Below are positions 1 to 6,761 of a stretch of 37,533 nucleotides of DNA, piece after piece. The notes under the pieces are model-generated. The model had not been told where the DNA came from. It searched no databases and saw only the letters and a list, made by a program, of their open reading frames with translations. Source of the DNA: Marinomonas shanghaiensis (GTDB taxonomy: Bacteria > Pseudomonadota > Gammaproteobacteria > Pseudomonadales > Marinomonadaceae); the NCBI RefSeq assembly GCF_003259175.1, contig NZ_QGOK01000036.1, positions 1 to 37,533 of the forward strand, in the 5' to 3' direction. A program made the translations under genes and the position numbers. Position 1 is the stretch's first letter; each line of letters begins with the position of its first letter.

Positions 1-44
1 AGAACTTTTCTTGAACAAAACAGACTACTTGGACGATATAACGA
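1..44. repeat. 44-nt terminal direct repeat, left copy
   Basis: These 44 bases are identical to the last 44 bases of the window (37490-37533). At the right end the copy follows directly on a BIME palindrome; at the left end it precedes one by 11 bases. It is either part of a dispersed repeat (spacer between BIMEs) or an overlap of contig ends. No ORF or clear hairpin is seen inside it. Confidence 0.9.
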
Positions 45-55
45 TACATCACGTC

Positions 56-120
56 TTGACGGGCTAAAGCTGAGACCTACAAAAACCAATCACGTGTAGG
101 TCGGCCTTCAGGCCGTCAAA
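56..120. repeat. REP-pair (BIME-like) palindromic repeat, copy 1
   Basis: A 65-nt imperfect palindrome that recurs with few changes at 37338-37402 and 37427-37490. The outer arms TTGACG/CGTCAA pair, and an inner stem GACCTACA/TGTAGGTC closes a loop of about 13 nt. Each side also carries its own small hairpin: GCTAAAGC on the left and GGCCTTCAGGCC on the right, so the whole could fold like a cloverleaf. Each half begins with GTAG next to a hairpin, as in the REP sequences moved by RAYT (REP-associated tyrosine) transposases. It is non-coding. No RAYT gene is in the window, so the mobiliser, if any, is elsewhere. Confidence 0.8.
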
Positions 121-137
121 AGGCCTTTCTTTGAGGC

Positions 138-171
138 AAAAAAAAGCCCTGACAGCGTTAGCTATCAGGGC
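138..171 (-). terminator. Rho-independent terminator with no adjacent gene
   Basis: Read on the minus strand, the stem GCCCTGA/TCAGGGC with a nested AGC-GTTA-GCT tip is followed by eight T. No gene ends just before it. The nearest upstream minus-strand features are the intron (3' end near 269) and, before intron insertion, mucD. It could be a second terminator behind mucD or the end of an unrecognised small RNA starting near 200-260. Confidence 0.8.
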
Positions 172-268
172 CTTCTTAATAAAATCTTGATGAAGACTTA
201 TTATCACATGCTTGTCTGTTATAAAGAGCCCCACACGTGGGAGAGACTATTTTACGTCCCTTAAACGA

Positions 269-339
269 ATCGAGTAGGGGGAGGCGTTACCGCCTCATCC
301 CTCTCACAGAACCGTACGTACGGACCTCGTATACGGCTC
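269..339 (-). ncRNA. Group II intron domains V and VI
   Basis: Domain V (309-339, minus strand) starts GAGCCGTA and ends TACGGTTC, which pair with one G-U. The AGC catalytic triad lies in the first strand, and an upper stem TACG/CGTA closes the apical loop. Domain VI (about 269-308) is a GC-rich hairpin, GAGGCG-GTAA-CGCCTC, whose 3' strand runs CCCCTACTCGAT. The A of CTAC is the likely branch point. Domain V overlaps the stop codon of the RT gene, so the end of the ORF and the ribozyme core share bases. Confidence 0.85.
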
Positions 340-1672
340 ATGCAAACTTACATTCAGTATAAACACTGAACACATACCCCGTTTTCACTTCTTCAAGATT
401 CACCAAACCTTGTTCATCGAACCATTTGTTTGGCATCGCGTGGCTCGCTAATGGACTCGCTGCATTTCTCCAACTGGTCATAGATATATGCTTAAACGGC
501 GGCTTGTAACTCAGTTGTTTGAGCCTACGATGCAGCCGTTTTGGCTTCTTCCATAATTTAAGTTGAACACTGCGCAGTCGTCTCCTTAACCATTGGGCGA
601 TTTTCTTGAATTCACCACTCGCATTGGCAATCCTGAAGTATTGACTAAACCCTCTTAATAGCGGATTCAGCTGTTTAATAACCTCACTCAACGGTTTGCC
701 ACCATTGCGTTTGGTCATCTGCTTGAGCTTTTGTTTGAACAAGCGCAGTTTCTCGGCTTGGATTCGGGTATATCGACTTCCGATCTCCACGCCTAAAAAC
801 TTAACCCCGTCACGGCTATGCGTGATGTGTGTTTTGCTCTCGTTCACTTTAAGCTTAAGCTGTTTCTCCAAGATCATCGTCGCCTGCACTTGTGCATTTT
901 CTGCACCCGCTCGGCTACGACACAAAATCAAGATGTCATCCGCATAGCGCACGATTCGATGGCCTCGTTGACGCATTTGTTGGTCAAATTCATCCAAGTA
1001 AACGTTCGCTATCAAGGGGCTGATAACGCCCCCTTGTGGACTGCCCTGTTCTGTTGCTTGCCAATGATGTCCGACCATCACACCACTTTTTAGGAACTGT
1101 TCTATCAGCCTTATCACACTGCCGTCTGTGATTCGCTTTCTCACACTTTTTAAAATTACGTCATGATCCAGTCGATCAAAGCACTTTGATAGATCCATAT
1201 CCACCACATGATTTAGCCCATAGCGGCGCATAAACATTGTGGCTTTGTTGATCGCATCATGGCCGCTTCGTTTTGGTCGGTAACCAAAACTCGAGGGATG
1301 GAACTGTTCTTCAAAGATGGGCGTAAGGATGTCGGTTAGGGTTTGTTGAACGACTCGATCCCGAACGGTCGGGATCCCAAGCAATCGCACTCCACCCTCC
1401 GCTTTGGGGATTTCTACCCGTCTGACAGGATGAGGTTTGTATTGCTTGGTTTTCAGTTCAAGAAGAAGTTGATCCAGTTCATCACTCAACTTCGAGGCGA
1501 AGTCACTCAGGCTCTGCTTATCTATGCCAGCCGCGCCTTTTGCTTTCCACACCTTTTTGAAGCCTTTGTACAGTCTCTCCTTACTGAGCAAGTGACCATA
1601 CACGCTGTAATACACTCGATACTTCTTCTCTTGGGTTGTGCGCTGTGTGGGGGCAAAATGTTTCTTCTTCAT
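338..1672 (-). CDS. ltrA: Group II intron reverse transcriptase/maturase
   Basis: A 444-residue protein that copies the intron RNA into DNA and helps it splice. RT blocks are visible in order: the GAAGID region near residue 47, IPTVRDRVVQ near 100, SSFGYRP near 128, DMDLSKCFD (158-166), GSPQGGVISPL (210-220) and the catalytic YADD at 243-246. The maturase (X) domain follows at roughly 300-400, with a basic stretch at 365-392. After it comes the NKWFDEQGL motif common at the C terminus of short bacterial intron RTs. There is no HNH endonuclease domain, so mobility would rely on a non-endonuclease route such as use of replication forks or single-stranded targets. The start at 1672 has no strong ribosome binding site. 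The stop codon lies within domain V. The gene seems intact. Confidence 0.93.
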   Translation of the reverse strand: MKKKHFAPTQRTTQEKKYRVYYSVYGHLLSKERLYKGFKKVWKAKGAAGIDKQSLSDFASKLSDELDQLLLELKTKQYKPHPVRRVEIPKAEGGVRLLGIPTVRDRVVQQTLTDILTPIFEEQFHPSSFGYRPKRSGHDAINKATMFMRRYGLNHVVDMDLSKCFDRLDHDVILKSVRKRITDGSVIRLIEQFLKSGVMVGHHWQATEQGSPQGGVISPLIANVYLDEFDQQMRQRGHRIVRYADDILILCRSRAGAENAQVQATMILEKQLKLKVNESKTHITHSRDGVKFLGVEIGSRYTRIQAEKLRLFKQKLKQMTKRNGGKPLSEVIKQLNPLLRGFSQYFRIANASGEFKKIAQWLRRRLRSVQLKLWKKPKRLHRRLKQLSYKPPFKHISMTSWRNAASPLASHAMPNKWFDEQGLVNLEEVKTGYVFSVYTECKFA

Positions 1673-2359
1673 GTCGGTCTATTTCGGTCTGAGGTTTAGC
1701 CTTCTAGCTCAATGGCAATTTACTAAACGGTGTCAGATCTACTCCCTCGTACGGTTTCCAGCTCCAGTTTTCTGCTTCCACAGATCACCACGCTGGAAGA
1801 CTCCGATTATTCGTCAGTTCGTGTACCACTAAAAAAAACATCTGCTCATCACAGACTTAAAGCTTACTTCCTCCCTTCGCAGCACCCATTAGCTTTTGAC
1901 TAAAAGGTGCCCCAACAAACGCCATGCTGTTGGTCAGCTCAGTTTTCTCCTCCACACCATTACTGGGTTTCATTGGCTGAGCTTTACTCACTACTACGGA
2001 TTCATCTGCCACCTCACACCAACACACGCCTTGGCTCACACCTCGAACGCATGCTTCCAATTCAAGACCAGATTCGATGCCAGGCTTCCCCAGTTACTGC
2101 ACTGGCTCCCTGTTAACAATGCCACCCTCAAGCACAGTTTAGGTCTGACTGAGTATCGGGCTTTGCGCTATTTTGCACGCTTACCCACCTAAACTGCCGA
2201 AGCAGGTTCACTTGCGTTGTGTACTGTTAACTTCCTATCGCTTCCTTCAGACCCTACCGTTGGCCAGCAACGCCCTTGCGATTCGGATTCTCTTCCCCCC
2301 AGTCGGGGTGAGACAGGTTTCTTTCAACCTGACGGGTTTGCCAGCTTCGCTGGGCAAAC
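1673..2359 (-). other. Intron RNA 5' domains (I to IV), non-coding
   Basis: These 687 bases between the RT start and the intron 5' end hold no credible gene. Short open frames on both strands (for example 1896-2192 + and 1857-2060 -) lack ribosome binding sites and recognisable domains, and fall where domains I-IV of the ribozyme are expected. Several hairpins are visible, including one near the 5' end with the arms CAGGTT/AACCTG. Confidence 0.75.
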
Positions 2360-2387
2360 AAAAAAAAGCGACCATCTGGCCGCTTTT
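2360..2387 (-). terminator. Terminator of mucD, abutting the intron 5' end
   Basis: On the minus strand AAAAGCGGCC pairs with GGTCGCTTTT around an AGAT loop and runs into eight T. It begins 21 bases after the mucD stop. The last T touches the first base of the group II intron, so the terminator is the 5' exon. Confidence 0.9.
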
Positions 2388-2408
2388 GAAAACGAATATT
2401 GCTACATG

Positions 2409-3818
2409 TCAGTCCATGATTTTGAACGGGATAAACATTGGGTACCCTTGTCGGATAACGCGCATTGGCACAGAACGACCGCTGGGAATGTCTTTAGCAA
2501 TTTCCCCAAACTCGGCAACATTACCAATGCGTTTACCGTTTAGCATGGTAATCACATCACCGGGTTGTAAACCATTACGAGCGGCAGTACCGCCAAGCAC
2601 TTGCTCAATCACCACGCCGCCATCAATATCAAAGTTTTTGGCCATGTCTGCAGGTACTTCCCCTACAATCATGCCAAGGCGATTTTGGTCTTGTTGAGAC
2701 TGCGCTACAGTTTGTGGATCATTTGGACGCGCCTCTAGCATGACGGCAATAGTCTGCTCTTTTCCATCTCGGTAGACTTTTGCATTGACTTTTTCGCCCG
2801 CTTTCATTTGCCCAACAATGTAAGGTAGTTCTCCTGAGTGAGCGATACTTTTGCCATTAAATTCAAGAATAATATCGCCTGATTTTAAGCCGGCTTTCTC
2901 GGCAGGTGAATCGGGTAAGACTCGACTAATCAAAGCGCCATTTGATCGGTCCAAACCAAATGATTCGGCCAATTCATTATTAACATCTTGAATCAACACA
3001 CCCAACCAAGCACGTGACACCTTACCATCACTCTTTAATTGGTCTACAACCGACATGGCTACTTTAGAAGGTATCGCAAAGGATACGCCCATAAAACCAC
3101 CAGAACGGGTATAGATTTGTGAGTTGATACCAACAACTTCACCATCCAAGTTAAACAGAGGACCGCCCGAGTTACCTGGGTTAATCGCGACATCGGTTTG
3201 AATGAAGGGAACGTAATTATCAGAAGGTAAATTACGTCCTGTCGCACTCACAATACCAGCGGTAACGGTGTAATCGAAACCAAATGGTGAACCAATCGCC
3301 AATACCCACTGTCCTGGTTTAAGTTTGTCTGAATCACCCATCTTAACAATAGGCAAATCATCCGCCTCTATTTTAAGAAGTGCTAAATCGGTTCTTGGAT
3401 CCGTACCAACCAATTTAGCGACGTATTCACGTCTGTCATTAAGGCGAACATGAATGACATCTGCACCATCAATCACATGGTTATTGGTTAAAACATAGCC
3501 ATCATGGGAAACAATAAAGCCTGAGCCCAATGAATTACGCTGTCCTTGCTGCGGCGGTGCTTGTTGACCAAAAGGCTGCTGACCAAAGAAGTGTTTGAAG
3601 AACTCATTAAGCTCCTCACTGTTAGGCCCTAATTGCTGGCCTCCTTCGTTGGCCGTTCGCGTGGTAACAGTTTGTTCCGTACTGATATTCACGACAGCAG
3701 GTGAGGCGTCTTCCACTAACTCGGTAAAGTCAGGCAGAGAAGCCGCATGAGAAAGCATTGACGCCATCATAAAACTACTTACGACAACCATGCTAACGTG
3801 TTTAAGCAATCTGTTCAT
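2409..3818 (-). CDS. mucD: Periplasmic serine protease, DegP/MucD (HtrA) family
   Basis: A 469-residue periplasmic protease/chaperone that clears misfolded envelope proteins and dampens the sigma-E response. A signal peptide ends near residue 26 (SHAA). The trypsin-like domain carries the triad His114 (TNNHV), Asp144 (DPRTDLALL) and Ser217 (GNSGGPL). Two PDZ domains follow, about 270-360 and 380-465. A Gln/Pro-rich stretch at 75-93 is the LA-loop region. A strong AAGGAG site precedes the ATG at 3818. It lies 61 bases after rseC and is probably the last gene of the rpoE-rseABC operon, the algU-mucABCD order known from Pseudomonas. Its terminator is followed at once by the group II intron. Confidence 0.95.
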   Translation of the reverse strand: MNRLLKHVSMVVVSSFMMASMLSHAASLPDFTELVEDASPAVVNISTEQTVTTRTANEGGQQLGPNSEELNEFFKHFFGQQPFGQQAPPQQGQRNSLGSGFIVSHDGYVLTNNHVIDGADVIHVRLNDRREYVAKLVGTDPRTDLALLKIEADDLPIVKMGDSDKLKPGQWVLAIGSPFGFDYTVTAGIVSATGRNLPSDNYVPFIQTDVAINPGNSGGPLFNLDGEVVGINSQIYTRSGGFMGVSFAIPSKVAMSVVDQLKSDGKVSRAWLGVLIQDVNNELAESFGLDRSNGALISRVLPDSPAEKAGLKSGDIILEFNGKSIAHSGELPYIVGQMKAGEKVNAKVYRDGKEQTIAVMLEARPNDPQTVAQSQQDQNRLGMIVGEVPADMAKNFDIDGGVVIEQVLGGTAARNGLQPGDVITMLNGKRIGNVAEFGEIAKDIPSGRSVPMRVIRQGYPMFIPFKIMD

Positions 3819-3879
3819 TGATTGGTCTCCTTAAGACGTACCAAATTCATTACAGTGCCAGGTGAAGACTTTTAAACGC

Positions 3880-4347
3880 TTATGATGTCACCACTAGGGG
3901 AATGTGATCATCATTTAACGATTCAATTCTTAAAATTTTGGGATAATAATCCAGATTGTTCATTTCTTGTTTGGATTTTTTCTTTGCCAGTAACAAACCA
4001 CCAGTAAAACCAAGAATCGCAAAAACCACTGCTATGTCAGATTCGCCCCCCCATAAGGATGGAATAACCGCTCCAACGACTAGGCCAAGCAATGGAATCA
4101 GGTACATCCAAATGGACGCTTGCAATAACGTATCTTCGGGGATACCAATAACAACACTCTGACCCACTTTCACAGCTAAAGGGTCAATAGCTTTCATACG
4201 CATACGGTTCGATGAAGACACTTGGGCAATAGCATGATGGCCACAACCATGACGAGCGCGGCAAGAAGTACAGCTACTGGTTCGTATTGTTTCTACGTCA
4301 GCAAAACCGTCTTCTATTGATAACACTCTTCCTGTTTCTTCAATCAT
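3880..4347 (-). CDS. rseC: SoxR-reducing system / sigma-E modulator RseC (MucC)
   Basis: A 155-residue inner-membrane protein. The reading frame is open farther upstream, but the start is taken at 4347 because the family begins with this MIEETG sequence and the ATG overlaps the rseB stop (TAATG). A cysteine cluster (Cys26, Cys29, Cys35; CTSCRARHGCG) lies in the N-terminal domain, as in RseC, where it is linked to electron transfer. Two membrane segments follow, at about 77-97 and 105-123, then a short basic cytoplasmic tail. In E. coli RseC is tied to SoxR reduction and in Pseudomonas MucC to sigma control; the role here is by family only. Confidence 0.92.
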   Translation of the reverse strand: MIEETGRVLSIEDGFADVETIRTSSCTSCRARHGCGHHAIAQVSSSNRMRMKAIDPLAVKVGQSVVIGIPEDTLLQASIWMYLIPLLGLVVGAVIPSLWGGESDIAVVFAILGFTGGLLLAKKKSKQEMNNLDYYPKILRIESLNDDHIPLVVTS

Positions 4348-5312
4348 TATTCTTGCCTTGGCATAAACACGGCCATCAATTTCTCTATAGTAGGTTCTGG
4401 TACTTCTCCTACCATAGTTAACAAATACAACTGATCTTTCACTTTTATACTGCGTTCGCCTGCGATAGTCGCGCCCATACTTATAATGGACATGGATTTT
4501 GCTTTCATCGTCGGCTCGACAAAAATCGACACCGTTGCCATACCATCCGAAAGAAGCAACATACTCGTTCCGTGATTTAACGATCTGGCTTCTGGCCAAA
4601 CCAAAGAAAAGCCGTCAGGTAGCCAATCAAATTGCCATAAATTCTTCACTCGCCTTGGCTGGCTTTCAACAACAGGCTCAGCATAGCTTCCCTCTTTTGG
4701 GACAAAATCTTTATCTTTCAAGTCTGGTGCAAAATTAACAGAGGTAAATTGGATTCTTTCCAAAAGCTCTCCGTCTGTTTTCATCATGTCATGCTTTAAA
4801 AGAAAATGATTTTCTTTATCTAACCAAAACTCATGCCCATAACGATATTGATCTTTAGGTACCAGCTTTACAGCGACGACATTACGACCGGCAATTCGAC
4901 TTGTGTGCTCACCAACAATCATGTCATAACCCTTAATCAGCCGCTCACTTTCAACGTCTTTAAAACGTTTAAAAGGTGGCACCAATGGCGCACGGGTGTT
5001 AGCAACCAAAGCGTTAGGGTAGACAGAGATAATTTTGTCATCAATCCGCAAAACTTCAATCTTGTCACCATCTAAATCCACCAAACTTTCATATTCTACG
5101 CCCCCCATTAGATCATGACGGACGCGCATACTGTTCATATTAGTGGCTTCTGAGTGGACAAACACCCCATCATAACTCAGCGTTGAAAAGGATTGCGTCA
5201 TACTCCGCAACAAATGCAGCGCATCTGGTGTGGTGCTACTGGCTAGACTCACCGTTGAAATAGTAAGGCATACTAGTGTGAAAAAAACATGAAATAACGA
5301 AAATAATCTCAT
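4347..5312 (-). CDS. rseB: Sigma-E regulatory protein RseB/MucB
   Basis: A 321-residue periplasmic protein that binds the periplasmic part of the anti-sigma factor RseA and protects it from DegS until lipid or LPS signals release it. A signal peptide covers about residues 1-25 (cleavage near SLASS). The N-terminal domain shows the family's SYDGVFVHSE start and the later YGHEFWLDKENHFLLKHD region of the lipid-binding LolA-like fold. The C-terminal RseA-binding domain begins near WQFDWLPDGF. The start is three bases after the rseA stop, and the stop overlaps the rseC ATG, so translation is probably coupled. Confidence 0.93.
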   Translation of the reverse strand: MRLFSLFHVFFTLVCLTISTVSLASSTTPDALHLLRSMTQSFSTLSYDGVFVHSEATNMNSMRVRHDLMGGVEYESLVDLDGDKIEVLRIDDKIISVYPNALVANTRAPLVPPFKRFKDVESERLIKGYDMIVGEHTSRIAGRNVVAVKLVPKDQYRYGHEFWLDKENHFLLKHDMMKTDGELLERIQFTSVNFAPDLKDKDFVPKEGSYAEPVVESQPRRVKNLWQFDWLPDGFSLVWPEARSLNHGTSMLLLSDGMATVSIFVEPTMKAKSMSIISMGATIAGERSIKVKDQLYLLTMVGEVPEPTIEKLMAVFMPRQE

Positions 5313-5315
5313 AAA

Positions 5316-5939
5316 TTACTCTTTTACGGGATAACTGACGACTCTGGCCATCGGTATCATTCCTTGACCCACTGTCATCGCAGCCTGCTCAGCATGTTGT
5401 CGAAGGTAATGTTGCAAGCGGATATTATCGGCTTGCAAAACCTCTTTATCTAATTCTGCTAATGGCGTGACAATCATGTTCGAAGTGGGTGTTCGAACCT
5501 CTGCAACAGCATTGGTATGCACTGTATCGGATGTTAACAGCCCGTTCCCCCCTAAAATAATCACAAAACTCACGCTTGCCGCAACGGCAACTCCAGACAA
5601 CATGACGCGCCAGTTAGGACGAGACGGGCTTGCCTTTTTCGGTGAAACAAAAGGAAGTACGTTTTTCTCTAACGAGATAACCGGTTCTTCTGCTTGAAGT
5701 TCGTCGTCTTTATCAAGCTCAGCTCGAACACGCAATAACAGACTGTCTTCCAGTCCCAGCGTTACCGTCGAGTCTTTATGAAGTGTTTGTTGTATTAAAT
5801 GGAAGTGTTCTAACTGACGACTTAATTCTGCACTGTCCGCGTGCAATAAACGCTCAATATCAAGCTCTGATGCTTCACCATCAAACATAGCGGACAAACT
5901 AGTGAGCATTTCCGAGGCGTTTTCATTTAATGCGGCCAT
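5316..5939 (-). CDS. rseA: Anti-sigma-E factor RseA/MucA
   Basis: A 207-residue single-pass membrane protein that holds RpoE inactive. The N-terminal cytoplasmic domain starts NENASEMLTSLSAMFDGEASE, a typical sigma-binding segment. One membrane helix spans about residues 112-130 (VMLSGVAVAASVSFVIIL). The C-terminal periplasmic part, which RseB and DegS would act on, follows. The frame is open upstream to 6032, but the ATG at 5939 is chosen because it gives the family N terminus and lies two bases after the rpoE stop. Confidence 0.92.
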   Translation of the reverse strand: MAALNENASEMLTSLSAMFDGEASELDIERLLHADSAELSRQLEHFHLIQQTLHKDSTVTLGLEDSLLLRVRAELDKDDELQAEEPVISLEKNVLPFVSPKKASPSRPNWRVMLSGVAVAASVSFVIILGGNGLLTSDTVHTNAVAEVRTPTSNMIVTPLAELDKEVLQADNIRLQHYLRQHAEQAAMTVGQGMIPMARVVSYPVKE

Positions 5940-5941
5940 GT

Positions 5942-6556
5942 CTATTCTCCTGTATCCATTAACGGGTGTATGTGTTTTTCTACCGCCTCTCGAGCACGAA
6001 AAATACGTGATCGAACGGTCCCAACAGGACACTCCATTATCAACGAAATATCTTCGTAACTCAGACCATCAAATTCACGTAACGTTAGTGCACTACGCAA
6101 TTCTTCCGGCAACTGCTGAATTGCATAATGAATCTCTTTTTCAAGACGATCACTGTTTAACTTTGCCTCTGGCGTATCAATATCCGACAAGGATTCGTAC
6201 ACACTAAAGACTTCTTCATTATCCAACTCAACATCGGATTCTGGCGGGCGACGAGAACGACTCACTAAATAGTTTTTTGCGGTATTCACGGCAATGCGAT
6301 ACAGCCAAGTATAAAAAGCACTTTCGCCTCGAAAACTCTCTATTGCGCGATAGGCTTTAATAAAACTCTCTTGAGCAACATCAAGCGCTTCGCTTCTATC
6401 TTGTACGTAACGCCCAATTAAGCCGATAACCTTGTATTGATATTTGATAACGAGCAAATCAAATGCTCGTTTGTCACCCTGTTGTACTTTTTCAACTAAC
6501 GCCTGATCAGAAGACGTTTCGTGCGGCATAGGCACCTCATATAAAACCGTATTCAT
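5942..6556 (-). CDS. rpoE: RNA polymerase sigma factor RpoE/AlgU (ECF, sigma-E)
   Basis: A 204-residue ECF sigma factor for envelope stress. Region 2 (QALVEKVQQGDKRAFDLLV through ESFRGESAFYTWLYRIAVN) and region 4 (LPEELRSALTLREFDGLSYEDISLIMECPVGTVRSRIFRAR) are complete and match AlgU/RpoE closely. Two ATG starts are possible. The one at 6556 has AAGGG upstream. The one at 6529 has GAGG at good spacing and gives the more usual family N terminus (MPHET). Both lie downstream of a sigma-E-type promoter at 6580-6607, so autoregulation is likely. First gene of rpoE-rseA-rseB-rseC-mucD. Confidence 0.95.
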   Translation of the reverse strand: MNTVLYEVPMPHETSSDQALVEKVQQGDKRAFDLLVIKYQYKVIGLIGRYVQDRSEALDVAQESFIKAYRAIESFRGESAFYTWLYRIAVNTAKNYLVSRSRRPPESDVELDNEEVFSVYESLSDIDTPEAKLNSDRLEKEIHYAIQQLPEELRSALTLREFDGLSYEDISLIMECPVGTVRSRIFRAREAVEKHIHPLMDTGE

Positions 6557-6579
6557 CTGCGCCCTTGCATCTTACAAGA

Positions 6580-6607
6580 GAAGACAACAACCCACTGAGC
6601 GAGTTCC
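6580..6607 (-). promoter_or_regulatory. Sigma-E-type promoter of rpoE
   Basis: On the minus strand GGAACTC (6601-6607) is followed after exactly 16 bases by TCTTC (6580-6584). The sigma-E consensus is GGAACTT-N16-TCTGA. The predicted start falls near 6573, about 17 bases before the upstream rpoE ATG. This predicts that rpoE drives its own operon. Confidence 0.7.
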
Positions 6608-6761
6608 CATGTGATACTATCAAATTGCTTATTTAAATAGATAACAATACACCTTAAGTGATAAAGCATGATGAATATTCAAAATGTGACCTTAGAAAGT
6701 ATTCACTATTTACTGACAACAATAGTAACATTAATTTTTCAGTCATAATTAGATCAATAGC

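Larger units (their letters stand above)
269..2359 (-). mobile_element. Group II intron (about 2.1 kb) with internal reverse transcriptase
   Basis: A retroelement made of a self-splicing RNA with an internal RT/maturase gene (338-1672). The 3' end is set by a domain V/VI structure (269-339) and the terminal motif CTACTCGAT. The 5' end is placed at 2359, where the minus strand reads GTTTGCCCAGC directly after a run of eight T, followed by the CGTCAGGTTGAAAGAAACCTG-like hairpin typical of bacterial group II intron 5' domains. It sits immediately behind the mucD terminator (2360-2387), so it interrupts no gene. Insertion at terminators is best known for class C introns, but I cannot assign the class from sequence alone. 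Boundaries are good to a few bases. It appears intact (RT open, domain V present). Confidence 0.85.

Noticed and set aside
56..120. CRISPR repeat or tRNA-like gene at the BIME copies
   Set aside because: There are only two neighbouring copies with unequal spacing and no cas genes. The cloverleaf-like fold lacks tRNA landmarks such as the T-loop GTTCRANYC and an anticodon stem.
1896..2697. Plus-strand ORFs at 1896-2192, 1907-2116, 2173-2697 and 2217-2543
   Set aside because: They lie across the intron RNA domains and antisense to mucD, without ribosome binding sites or domains.
4348..4599. N-terminal extension of rseC to 4599
   Set aside because: It is antisense-like, basic-rich sequence in a different frame of rseB. 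The family start and the TAATG overlap at 4347 fix the real start.
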